A stretch of DNA of 64,000 nt from Oceanospirillaceae bacterium (lineage in GTDB: Bacteria > Pseudomonadota > Gammaproteobacteria > Pseudomonadales > Balneatricaceae): assembly GCA_013373085.1 (NCBI GenBank), contig JABXIM010000025.1:1-64000 (forward strand), in the 5' to 3' direction. The notes beneath the pieces were generated by a model. The model saw only the letters and a program-made list of their open reading frames with translations, was not told the DNA's origin and did no database searches. Position 1 is the stretch's first letter. Each line of letters starts with the position of its first letter. The position numbers and the translations under genes are program-made. Shown in pieces: positions 16,633-25,414 of this stretch.

Positions 16633-17853
16633 TCAGGCCAGCGACAGCAACGCCTCGACCAGCAGATGCGGGTCCGCCAGCGGTGCACTGTCATCCGACA
16701 CCAGCGGGCGCTCGAGCACCTCGACGCCGAGCCGTGCGAAGGCCGCGCGATCGATACCGCCGTTGTAGTGGCCCCGCCGGCTGTCCAGCACGATATGGCT
16801 CAGCAGCCGGCTGGCAGGCGTACCGGTGTCACAATCGGCACCTAAGGTCTGCAGCAGCCTTTCGACCGACTCGGTCAGGCTCAGTCCGACCTGTTCCGGG
16901 TCGCCGCCAAGGCTGGGGACAAACACCTTGGGCACGGGGGACGCCGCGATAGCGCGTCCGGCGCCACGTGGCAGCAGGTTGGCCAGCACGCTGGTGTAGA
17001 AACTGCCGGGCGGGAAACAGATCATGTCCGCCGTCGCGATCATCCTGCGCCGCGATTCCGGCAGCAGCGACGACACCGGGGTAAAGGTATTCTGGTTCTG
17101 GCTCAGGCTGAGCCGCTCGATGCGCGCGCCCAGCGGTTCCAGGTCGAGACCGGTAATCAGGTGTTCGCCGATGACCCGGCTGCCATCGCTGAGGTCCGCC
17201 ACCAGGTGATAGTTGTCGTTGGTCACGGTATGGACTTCGCCGAGTACCGCCGCATACTCGGCGAATTCGGCGATCGCCGAATCCAGATCACGGGCATTGC
17301 GCAACCAGGTTCCGGTCAGCACCAGGTTGCCGATGCTGGCGCCGCGCAGGTCGAAGTCGTCCGGCATCGCCTCACGAAAAGCATCGAGCTGCACACCGAT
17401 CAGGCCGCGGTTGTGGATATCCACCGCCCGTGCCAACGGATGCCAGCCGGACACGATACTGTCGAGCTCCGCTCGCAACGCTTCGCGCCCGGCATCCTTC
17501 GGCAGTCGGTGGGCAAACAACCGCACGCCCTCGGGATGCCCGGTGACCCGCTCGTCCGCCAGCGACATCAGCCGGCTGCGCAGGTCGCCGATCGCCGGCA
17601 TCCCGAATGCCTGTCTCAGCACCGCCGAGCTGCCGCCCGAATCGTACGGGGTCACGAGATGCACCGAGTTATGGGTGTAACGCTTGAGTTCGCGGCTGGT
17701 GCCGTCCAGCGCAGAACCGCCGGTAAAGAAAAGTAGCCTCGGGCCGCGGGATGGCGCCTCGGCCCAGATATCCAGGGAACCGTCCACTGGCTCCGGCCGG
17801 AGAGGCGTTGCATGCTCACGGGAAGTTGGGGCGGGTGCGGGATCCTTCGGCAC
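16633..17853 (-). CDS. CofD/YvcK-like protein (GAK-system CofD-related)
   Basis: 406 residues; GTG start at 17853 behind AGGTGA. The Rossmann-like start LLFFTGGSALDGTSRELKRYT and the following VTPYDSGGSSAVLRQAFGMPAIGDLRSRLMSLAD match the CofD (2-phospho-lactate transferase)/YvcK superfamily; the wording of these motifs is closest to the CofD-related member of the GAK system as I recall it. Members bind nucleotide sugars or phospho-ligands; the substrate here is unknown. It converges with the WS/DGAT gene (22-bp gap) and no usual GAK partner, such as an ATP-grasp protein, is nearby in this window. Confidence 0.75.
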   Translation of the reverse strand: MPKDPAPAPTSREHATPLRPEPVDGSLDIWAEAPSRGPRLLFFTGGSALDGTSRELKRYTHNSVHLVTPYDSGGSSAVLRQAFGMPAIGDLRSRLMSLADERVTGHPEGVRLFAHRLPKDAGREALRAELDSIVSGWHPLARAVDIHNRGLIGVQLDAFREAMPDDFDLRGASIGNLVLTGTWLRNARDLDSAIAEFAEYAAVLGEVHTVTNDNYHLVADLSDGSRVIGEHLITGLDLEPLGARIERLSLSQNQNTFTPVSSLLPESRRRMIATADMICFPPGSFYTSVLANLLPRGAGRAIAASPVPKVFVPSLGGDPEQVGLSLTESVERLLQTLGADCDTGTPASRLLSHIVLDSRRGHYNGGIDRAAFARLGVEVLERPLVSDDSAPLADPHLLVEALLSLA

Positions 17854-18023
17854 GGGGGCTCACCTGTCATAAATCAGACGCCATTATCCCCATTCCTCCG
17901 GGTGGAATAAAGCCGCCGCGCCACTTCAGCCGAACGACATTGACAGAGTAGGTCTGTCTTGCAGTTCGACTAGACTCTGAGTGAGACACCCGCCCCACTG
18001 GCCACTTCGCCTGAACAATCAGC

Positions 18024-18039
18024 TGGCACAGCGCTTGCT
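18024..18039 (+). promoter_or_regulatory. Sigma-54 promoter for the EAL gene
   Basis: TGGCAC-N5-TTGCT with GG and GC at the right -24/-12 spacing, a near-consensus RpoN site. It ends 31 bases before the ATG at 18071, leaving a leader of about 20 bases. An enhancer-binding protein would be needed; its gene is not in the window. Confidence 0.7.
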
Positions 18040-18070
18040 CGGTTTAGTCATCCTGTTGTGAGAAAGAATA

Positions 18071-19276
18071 ATGAAAGAGACGCTGTTTCCCTGGTTCCAA
18101 CCCATCATCGAGATCGCCAGTGGTCGGATAACCGGCTACGAGGCCCTGGCCCGCCGCCGCACCCCGGACGGCAACGTCGAATCCGCAGCAGACGTCTTCA
18201 GCAATCCCGATTACAGCGCCGAACAGCGGCTCGAGGTCGACCGCGAGCTGCGTTTCCAGGCACTGCAGCGTTTTGCCAGCGAAGCCAACACCGGTGGCCT
18301 GAGCCTGAACCTGTCGCCCGAGTGGATCGACCAGCTGGAAAACCTGGACACCCTGCCTACCCTCGAGATGATCCGGAAAGTCGGTCTCGATCCGTCACGG
18401 ATCGTGCTCGAGATTACCGAGCGCGATGGCTGCCTTGACCGGATTCGCGACCTGGCGCAAGCCTACCGCGCAGCCGGCGCCCGCATTGCCTACGACGATT
18501 TCGGCAGCGGGTTCCAGCAACTCGACCGGCTGCTGGCATTCACGCCGGACCTGCTCAAGCTGGACCTGAGAATGTTCCATTCCGGTGCAGACCCCGCCCA
18601 AAAAAGGGCAGTTCTGCAGATGATCGGGCAGATGGGTGCACAACTCGGCAGCAAGATCGTCTGCGAGGGCGTCGAAACCACCGAAGACTTTTTCCTCGCG
18701 CTGCACTGCAATGCCAGCTACGTACAGGGGTTCCTGTTCGCCGGCGCAGAGCCCGAGTTCATCGAGCCCGATGCGATGCGCGACAAGGTCCGGGCGCTGC
18801 TGGAGCAGCACCTCGACATCAGCGTGGAGGAAACCGCCCGTCGCCAGTGGCAGAACGAAGGCCTGCACAGCAACCTCCTGGCCCTCCGCGACCTGCTGAG
18901 AGTCGAGGACAGCCTGGCGGCGCTCGAGAACTATCACCCCGCCCGCGGCATGCTGCGCTTTTTCATCTGTAACCGGCAGGGTCAGCAGATTTCGCCGAAC
19001 TACCGTTTCGAGGACGGCCGCTGGCAGGGCGATGACAGTGTCGTCGGCAACAACTGGAGCTGGCGCCCCTATTTCTACCAGCTGGTCGGGTCTGCCGATT
19101 ACGATCGCCGCATCCTGCGCTCGTCGCCCTATCTCGACATACTCACCGGTCAACCCTGCGAAACCCTGAGCCTGGCGCTGGACGAGCGGCGGATCATGCT
19201 GGTCGATGTCGAGGCGTCGGATCGATTCGGCGCCGTCGGCACCGGCCACAGCGACCTGATGCCGGCACTGCGGTAA
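18071..19276 (+). CDS. EAL-domain cyclic-di-GMP phosphodiesterase with C-terminal sensor-like domain
   Basis: 401 residues, no transmembrane segment, so cytoplasmic. The EAL domain (about 1-245) has E24-A-L, LNLSPEW, EITERDG, Y141-D-D-F-G-S-G, KLDLRMF and C198-E199-GVET, that is, the metal-binding and catalytic residues of active phosphodiesterases. The C-terminal ~130 residues (GMLRFFICNRQGQQISPNYR and on) look like a Cache/PAS-type domain, similar in arrangement to the YkuI C-terminal domain. Preceded by a sigma-54 promoter and followed after 119 bases by the giant-protein export cluster, suggesting cyclic-di-GMP control of surface display. Confidence 0.9.
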   Translation: MKETLFPWFQPIIEIASGRITGYEALARRRTPDGNVESAADVFSNPDYSAEQRLEVDRELRFQALQRFASEANTGGLSLNLSPEWIDQLENLDTLPTLEMIRKVGLDPSRIVLEITERDGCLDRIRDLAQAYRAAGARIAYDDFGSGFQQLDRLLAFTPDLLKLDLRMFHSGADPAQKRAVLQMIGQMGAQLGSKIVCEGVETTEDFFLALHCNASYVQGFLFAGAEPEFIEPDAMRDKVRALLEQHLDISVEETARRQWQNEGLHSNLLALRDLLRVEDSLAALENYHPARGMLRFFICNRQGQQISPNYRFEDGRWQGDDSVVGNNWSWRPYFYQLVGSADYDRRILRSSPYLDILTGQPCETLSLALDERRIMLVDVEASDRFGAVGTGHSDLMPALR

Positions 19277-19395
19277 AACCGGGGCGCCGGCGTTGAAATA
19301 CGCCCTGCCGACGTCTAGCTTCTTTAAGACGTGCCTAATGTCTGGGAGCCCCGACCAGGCACAGATTTCTCAAGCGAAACGGAAACTTGGCGGGC

Positions 19396-21270
19396 ATGAC
19401 AGACCTCGAACAAGCGGCGGCGCCGGAAGACAAGGAGGCCCGGGGCGCCAGTGCTACCGCTGAAGCGGGCCAGTCGATCTGGAAACAGCTGGAATCAGCC
19501 GACGGACTGGAACAGCTGCTGCCGCCATGGCTTGCCATCCAAAGCGAGTTGATCGGCACGGTCCGTGAGGCGCTCGCGGCGTTTGACCTTGCCGGGGACG
19601 GCAGCTTCAGCCTTCAGGTCGCCTGGCCACGACCGAAATCGGATTCGCAGCGCCTGCTGCAGACAGCCCTCAGGGCCCGGACCGAGAACCGGGGTATCGT
19701 GCAGCAATGGGGCGAAGACGATGCAGCTGAAACCGCCCTGGCCTACCCCGTAACACTCGATGATAACCGCAGCGGCGTCGTCGCCGTATTGCTGACCGGA
19801 AACGGGCAGCCGCTCAGCCGGGCCATGCGGCAGTTGCAGTGGGGCACGGCCCGACTGCGGGAACAGGCCTTGCGCGAGCAACGCGCAAACGCCGAACGGC
19901 TGGCGGGGCGCAGCAGCCATGCACTCAACCTGCTGGCGGCGGCACTGCAACATGAGCGTTTCGACGCCATGTGCCACGCCTGTACCACTGAACTGGCGAT
20001 GCTGGCCGACTGCGAGCGGGTTTCGCTGGGCTTCGTGCACGGCAATCACGGCAAGCTGCAAAGCGTGTCCCACAGCGCCCAGTTCGGCCAGCGCATGAAC
20101 CTGAACCGGCTGCTGGAAAACGCCATCGACGAAGCCATCGGCCAACACAGTATCCTGCTCTACCCGCCTTCCGGTTCCGGCCCATCGCTGACGCTTCAGG
20201 CCCACGCCGAGCTGTCCGCCGGTTTCGGCAACGTCCGCTTGCTCACGGTTCCGCTGCTGGCACGGGAAAAACCAGTCGGCGCACTGGTGTTCGAACGCCC
20301 CGCCAACCGCCCCTTCGACCAGGACAGCATCGACATCGTCGCCGCGTGCGCCGCGCTGTTGGGGCCGGTGCTGACAGAGAAACAGCAGAACGACCGCTGG
20401 CTGCTGGTCAAGGCGCTCGACGCGCTGCGACGCCAGCTGCGGCACCTGTTCGGTCCGCGGCATACGCTGAAGAAGCTCCTGGTCGGCGCTACGCTGGGGT
20501 TCTTCGCTCTGTCGCTACTGCTCACCGGGCCCTATCGAGTCACCGCCCAGTCGACCACCGAAGGCTCCGAGCAGCGGGCCGTGATCGCCGCCTTCGACGG
20601 TTATATCCGTGAAGCGCCGGTCCGTGCCGGCGACCGGGTCGAGGCCGGCCAACTGATGGCCAGCATAGACGACCGGGAAATAGCCCTGGAACGGCTGCGA
20701 CTGCTGGCCGAGAAGCAGGAAAAGCAGTTCGCCCGCGAGCGCGCACTGAGCGAGCGCAAGCTCGCCGAGGTCAATATCATCAGTGCACAGATCGACAAAG
20801 TTGATGCACAGCTGCAACAAACCGACGAATTGCTGGCACGGGCACGCATCAGCGCGCCCTTCGCCGGGCTGGTGGTCTCCGGTGACCTGCAGCAATCCAT
20901 AGGTGCCGCCGTGCGCCGCGGTGATGTGCTATTCGAAATCACGCCGCAGGATGAGTACCGCGTCGTGCTGCAGGTACCCGACAGCCAGATTGCCGATGTC
21001 GCGGCCGGCCAGCCGGGTCGTCTGCTCAACAGTGCCCTGCCGGACAGGCCGCTCGATATCGTCATCGAGCGTATCACGCCGGTGGCCGAAACACGTGACG
21101 GCCGCAACACCTTCAGGGTCGAGGCCAGCCTGGTTTCAAGCACCGCCGGCCTGCGCCCGGGCATGGAGGGGGTCGCCAAGATCGAGGCCGGCGAGCGACG
21201 GCTGCTGTGGATCTGGACCCGGCCGCTGCTCGAACGCGCCCGCATCGCCATCTGGCGCTGGTTGCAATAA
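19396..21270 (+). CDS. GAF-domain / membrane-fusion (HlyD-like) protein
   Basis: 624 residues from the ATG at 19396 (a TTG nine bases upstream is possible). Residues ~172-325 look like a GAF sensory domain in the cytoplasm (FDAMCHACTTELAMLADCERVSLGFVHG ... LLTVPLLAREKPVGALVFERP). One membrane segment lies at about 358-378 (LLVGATLGFFALSLLL). After it comes a periplasmic HlyD/RND-adaptor part: lipoyl half-motif AAFDGYIREAPVRAGDRVEAGQLMASIDD, a short coiled coil, the second lipoyl half and a beta-barrel. A cytoplasmic sensor fused to an envelope adaptor is uncommon. The next gene starts three bases after its stop. Confidence 0.85.
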   Translation: MTDLEQAAAPEDKEARGASATAEAGQSIWKQLESADGLEQLLPPWLAIQSELIGTVREALAAFDLAGDGSFSLQVAWPRPKSDSQRLLQTALRARTENRGIVQQWGEDDAAETALAYPVTLDDNRSGVVAVLLTGNGQPLSRAMRQLQWGTARLREQALREQRANAERLAGRSSHALNLLAAALQHERFDAMCHACTTELAMLADCERVSLGFVHGNHGKLQSVSHSAQFGQRMNLNRLLENAIDEAIGQHSILLYPPSGSGPSLTLQAHAELSAGFGNVRLLTVPLLAREKPVGALVFERPANRPFDQDSIDIVAACAALLGPVLTEKQQNDRWLLVKALDALRRQLRHLFGPRHTLKKLLVGATLGFFALSLLLTGPYRVTAQSTTEGSEQRAVIAAFDGYIREAPVRAGDRVEAGQLMASIDDREIALERLRLLAEKQEKQFARERALSERKLAEVNIISAQIDKVDAQLQQTDELLARARISAPFAGLVVSGDLQQSIGAAVRRGDVLFEITPQDEYRVVLQVPDSQIADVAAGQPGRLLNSALPDRPLDIVIERITPVAETRDGRNTFRVEASLVSSTAGLRPGMEGVAKIEAGERRLLWIWTRPLLERARIAIWRWLQ

Positions 21271-21272
21271 AC

Positions 21273-23417
21273 ATGGACGCTTACTTCGACCAATCCTGGT
21301 ATCGGGTCCGACAGTTGCGGCTGCAGCTGCGCAGCCATGCCCGCATCCACCGGCAGGTTTATCGCGACCAGGCCTGGTTCGTGGTTCAGGACCCCCAGAC
21401 CGGCCAGTTCCACCGCCTTTCACCCAGCGCCCATCTTTTCGTCTCGCTGCTGGATGGTTGCCGCAGCGTCGAGCAGGCCTGGCAGGAAACCGGTCGCCGG
21501 CTCGGCAACGATCAGCCCGGCCAGGCCGAGGTGATACGCTTGCTGTCGCAGCTGCACCGCGCCGACCTGCTGATCGGCGACCGCCTGCCCGATCTCGAGG
21601 AAACCGGTCGACGCTCCCGGAAACTGCGCCGCAGCCGCCTCAGCCAGCGGGTGCGTAACCCCCTGGCGGTACGCCTGCCGCTGCTCGATCCGGACCGTTT
21701 TCTGCATCGCACCGGCCCGCTTGTGCGCTGGGTCTTCGGGCCTCTCGGTATCGTTCTCTGGTTCGGACTGGTCATGACCGCCGCCGTACTGGCACTGCTC
21801 AACTGGAGCGAACTGACACACAACGTCGTCGACCGGGTACTCTCCGCCGGCAATATCCTGCTGATGATCCTGGCCTACCTGCTGGTCAAGGCGCTGCACG
21901 AATTGGGTCATGGCTATGCGGTGAGATACTGGAATGGCGAGGTTCACGAAATCGGCCTGATGTTCCTGGTGTTCATGCCGGTTCCCTACGTCGATGCATC
22001 GGCATCGTCCGCCTTCCGTTCCAAATGGCAGCGTGCAGCCGTTGCCTCCGCCGGGATCATCGTCGAGCTGTTCCTCGCCGCGCTGGCGACCATCGTCTGG
22101 ACCCTGCTGGAACCGGGCCTGCTCAGGGCTTTCGCGTTCAACGTCATGGCCATCGCCGGCATTTCGACCTTCCTGTTCAACGGCAACCCGCTGCTGCGTT
22201 TCGACGGCTATTACGTGCTCAGCGACCTGATCGAGATCCCGAACCTCGGCAAGCGTGCCAACGACTACTTCACCTACCTGCTGAAAACCCGGCTGCTCGG
22301 CGTCGCCAATCTCAGATCGCCGGTGCAGGCGCCCGGCGAAGCTGGCTGGCTGCTGGGCTACAGCATCGCTTCCTTCTGCTACCGCCTGTTCCTGATGGCC
22401 TGGATCGCCTGGTTCCTGCTGACCAAGATTCCGGTTGCCGGCATTCTGCTGGCCGCTTACATGCTGTTTAACAGCCTGCTACTGCCCCTTGCCCGAGGCC
22501 TTAAATTTCTGCTGTTCAATCCGGCGCTGCAGGGCCGTCGCCGCGGCAGCCTGCTGGTTGCCGGAAGCCTGTCGACGGCGCTGGTGCTGCTGCTCACCGC
22601 CGTTCCGCTCCCCTATGCCACCCTCGTCGAGGGCGTGGTCTGGGTGCCGGAGGAAGCATCGCTGCGAACCGAAGCGGACGGTACCGTCAGTGAGCTGCTG
22701 GCAGCACCCAACAGTCTTGTCAGCGCCGGCACGCCGCTGATCCGGCTCGAGGATCCGTTGCTGGAAACCGATATCCGCATCCTGCAGGCCGAACGACGCG
22801 AGCTGGACAGCCGCCTGCTGGCCGCCCGCCAGAACGACCAGGTCCAGGTCAGGATGATCCAGGAACAGCTCAAACGTACCGAGGCCGCGCTTGAGCTGCT
22901 GCAGGAGCGTGCCGAACACCTCACCCTGGTCGCCCGCAGCGATGGGATCTTCACGGTACGCGCGCCGGAAGACCTGCCGGGGCGCTTTTTCCCCCGTGGC
23001 ACACCGATCGCTCACGTAATCGGGGAACGCCAGACGCTGATTCAGACCCTTATCGACCAGAGCGATATCGAGCTGGTTCGCGAACGGACCGACCGGGTGG
23101 ACGTGCGTTTCGTGCAGCGCGTTGAGACCTCAGTCCCCGCCAGCATCAGCCGCGACACCCCTGCGGCTATCGACAATGTGCCGCGCCAGGCGCTGGCGCT
23201 GGTCGACGGCGGCGATATTGCCCTGGACCCGGAGGACCCGGAGCGCAAACGCCTGCTCGAGCGCATGTTCAGACTCGAGCTGCTGGTACCGCAGCCGCCG
23301 CCCGACGGCGTGATCGGCGGACGCGTGCATATCCGCTTCGACCACGGTACCCAACCCCTGCTGCCGCGCCTGGTACGCCTGCTGCGGCAACTGTTCCTGG
23401 CGCAGCTCAATGCCTGA
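21273..23417 (+). CDS. PqqD-like / M50 site-2-type zinc metalloprotease / HlyD fusion protein
   Basis: 714 residues from the ATG at 21273. Residues ~30-105 resemble a PqqD-like peptide-binding domain (WFVVQDPQTGQFHRLSPSA ... LHRADLL). A multi-pass membrane core follows, with the zinc motif H209-E210-L-G-H213 in a membrane helix and the partner motif RFDGYY (D311) of M50/site-2 proteases. From ~460 there is a periplasmic lipoyl/coiled-coil/barrel unit like HlyD. Site-2-type proteases cut or bind substrates in the membrane; here the substrate may be the leader of the giant LEPR-XLL protein. It overlaps the SecA-like gene by eight bases. Confidence 0.88.
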   Translation: MDAYFDQSWYRVRQLRLQLRSHARIHRQVYRDQAWFVVQDPQTGQFHRLSPSAHLFVSLLDGCRSVEQAWQETGRRLGNDQPGQAEVIRLLSQLHRADLLIGDRLPDLEETGRRSRKLRRSRLSQRVRNPLAVRLPLLDPDRFLHRTGPLVRWVFGPLGIVLWFGLVMTAAVLALLNWSELTHNVVDRVLSAGNILLMILAYLLVKALHELGHGYAVRYWNGEVHEIGLMFLVFMPVPYVDASASSAFRSKWQRAAVASAGIIVELFLAALATIVWTLLEPGLLRAFAFNVMAIAGISTFLFNGNPLLRFDGYYVLSDLIEIPNLGKRANDYFTYLLKTRLLGVANLRSPVQAPGEAGWLLGYSIASFCYRLFLMAWIAWFLLTKIPVAGILLAAYMLFNSLLLPLARGLKFLLFNPALQGRRRGSLLVAGSLSTALVLLLTAVPLPYATLVEGVVWVPEEASLRTEADGTVSELLAAPNSLVSAGTPLIRLEDPLLETDIRILQAERRELDSRLLAARQNDQVQVRMIQEQLKRTEAALELLQERAEHLTLVARSDGIFTVRAPEDLPGRFFPRGTPIAHVIGERQTLIQTLIDQSDIELVRERTDRVDVRFVQRVETSVPASISRDTPAAIDNVPRQALALVDGGDIALDPEDPERKRLLERMFRLELLVPQPPPDGVIGGRVHIRFDHGTQPLLPRLVRLLRQLFLAQLNA

Positions 23418-25401
23418 TACCGCCGCCTGGCCCGTCCGACTCCCCGCCCTGGATGCCTACCGGGACATCCGCACCGGCCGCGAAGGCGTGGTCGACCGCT
23501 TCGGCCGTGCACTGGGCGCCTGGTGGGTGCGGGGCGGCAACCGCCGGCGCCGGCGCCAGTTGGCAAGGCTCGTGCAGGAGGCCGGCATCCATTCAGGCAG
23601 ACTGTCTGCAGCGTCCGATGCCGAGCTGAAGGCCGAGCTGGCCGCGCTGACGCCCCGGCTGAGGCGCGCCGACGGATTCCCTATTGCCGAGACGGGCCTC
23701 GCCTTCGCCATCCTGCGGGAAGTCTCGGAGCGGGTTATCGGGCAACGCCCCTACGATGTTCAGCTGGCCGGTGCCTTCGGTCTGCTCAACGGCACCGTAA
23801 GCGAAATGCAGACCGGCGAGGGCAAGACCCTGACCGCGGCACTGGCCGCCGCTACCGCCGCACTTGCGGGCCTGCCGGTACATGTCGTCACGGTCAACGA
23901 CTACCTGGCACAGCGGGACGCCGAGTTTCTGACATCGCTTTACCGTTTCGCCGGCCTCTCCGTGGGGCTGGCGCTGGCAAGCCAGTCACCGGACGAACGC
24001 CGCCACGCGTATCGGGCCGACATCACCTACTGTACCAACAAGACCCTGACCTTCGACTACCTGAGGGACCAGATACGGCTGCAGTTCCGGGGCAACCCGA
24101 TCCGGCTCCGGCTCGAGGGCCTGTATGGCGAACAGGGCGAGGTGCCGCAACTGCTGTTGCGCGGCCTGCACTTCGCCATCGTCGACGAGGCCGACAGCAT
24201 TTTGATCGACGAGGCACGCACACCGCTGCTGATTTCCGAGCAGGTGGAGCGCGCCTTCGACAGCGAGACGTTGGAAAGGGCCCTGCATATCGCCCGGGCG
24301 CTGATACCCGATCAGGATTATCGCCTGCTGCCGGAGCTGCGGCGGGTCGAGCTGACACCCGCCGGAGAGGCGCAGCTCGAGCAACTGGTCGACGGCCTCG
24401 AGGGCAACTGGACGATCACCGCCTGGCGGCGCGAACTGACGCTGACGGCCCTTTCGGCGCTGAGGCTGTTCCATCGCGACGAACACTACCTGGTCGATGC
24501 GGCCGGCGTGCATATCGTCGATGAGTCCACCGGCCGCATCATGCCGGACCGTTTCTGGCACGAACCGCTGCACCAGCTGATCGAGCTCAAGGAAGGCAGC
24601 CCGCTCTCGGACGGACGAACCACCATCGCCCGCATGAGCTACCAGAAATTCTTCCGCCGCTATGCCCTGCTCGCCGGCATGACCGGAACAGCGCGGGATG
24701 TCGAGCTCGAGCTCTGGCGGGTTTACGGTCTTCCCGTTACCCGCCTGCCGACCCACCGCCCCTGCCAGCGCCTGAATCTGGGCGAGCAGCTCTATCCGAC
24801 TGAAGACGAAAAATGGCGAGCGGTTGCGGACCGGGCCGCTGCGCTGCAGCGTCAGGGACGCGCGGTGCTGATCGGCACCCGTACCGTCGGCGCCTCGCGG
24901 CGTGCCGCTGAACAGCTCGATCGGCTCGGTCTCGACTACCGGCTGCTGAACGCCTCCCAGGATCGTGAGGAAGCGGAGATCATTGCCGGGGCGGGACGGC
25001 CCGGGCGCATTACCCTGGCCACCAATATGGCCGGACGCGGCACCGACATCCTGCCCGCCGACCCGGTACTCGAACGAGGCGGCCTGCATATCATCCTGTC
25101 CGAGCGCCACGAGTCGGCACGCATCGACAAGCAGTTGCAGGGCCGCTGCGCACGCCAAGGCCAGCCGGGCAGCTACGAGGCTATCCTGTCCCTCGATGAT
25201 CTGCTGCTCGGCGCCCGCAAAGGCCGCGGCCTCGACTGGCTGCGTCGCAGCCCGCCCTTGCTGCGCAATGTTCTGGGTACCGCGCTGATACGCCATGCAC
25301 AGCGCCAGACCGAGCGCCGGCACGGCCGCCTGCGCTGGCGAGTGCTGCGCGCCGACGACGAACTCGACGACCTGCTGGCGTTCGCCGGCCGGTCCGAATG
25401 A
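23410..25401 (+). CDS. SecA-like preprotein translocase ATPase, shortened
   Basis: 663 residues against 830-900 for housekeeping SecA. The motor is intact: Walker A QTGEGKT with K139, the TVNDYLAQRD block, DEAD-type Walker B VDEADSILIDEARTPLLIS (D259), a region corresponding to the preprotein cross-linking domain, and motif VI-like NMAGRGTDI (N539-I547) followed by LQGRCARQGQPGS. Only ~80 residues follow the second nucleotide-binding domain, so most of the helical scaffold/wing and the C-terminal zinc linker are missing. Its place between an M50-HlyD and a HlyD gene argues for an accessory SecA of a dedicated export route rather than the housekeeping copy. Confidence 0.92.
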   Translation: MPDTAAWPVRLPALDAYRDIRTGREGVVDRFGRALGAWWVRGGNRRRRRQLARLVQEAGIHSGRLSAASDAELKAELAALTPRLRRADGFPIAETGLAFAILREVSERVIGQRPYDVQLAGAFGLLNGTVSEMQTGEGKTLTAALAAATAALAGLPVHVVTVNDYLAQRDAEFLTSLYRFAGLSVGLALASQSPDERRHAYRADITYCTNKTLTFDYLRDQIRLQFRGNPIRLRLEGLYGEQGEVPQLLLRGLHFAIVDEADSILIDEARTPLLISEQVERAFDSETLERALHIARALIPDQDYRLLPELRRVELTPAGEAQLEQLVDGLEGNWTITAWRRELTLTALSALRLFHRDEHYLVDAAGVHIVDESTGRIMPDRFWHEPLHQLIELKEGSPLSDGRTTIARMSYQKFFRRYALLAGMTGTARDVELELWRVYGLPVTRLPTHRPCQRLNLGEQLYPTEDEKWRAVADRAAALQRQGRAVLIGTRTVGASRRAAEQLDRLGLDYRLLNASQDREEAEIIAGAGRPGRITLATNMAGRGTDILPADPVLERGGLHIILSERHESARIDKQLQGRCARQGQPGSYEAILSLDDLLLGARKGRGLDWLRRSPPLLRNVLGTALIRHAQRQTERRHGRLRWRVLRADDELDDLLAFAGRSE

Positions 25402-25414
25402 TGGAGCCTCCCCT

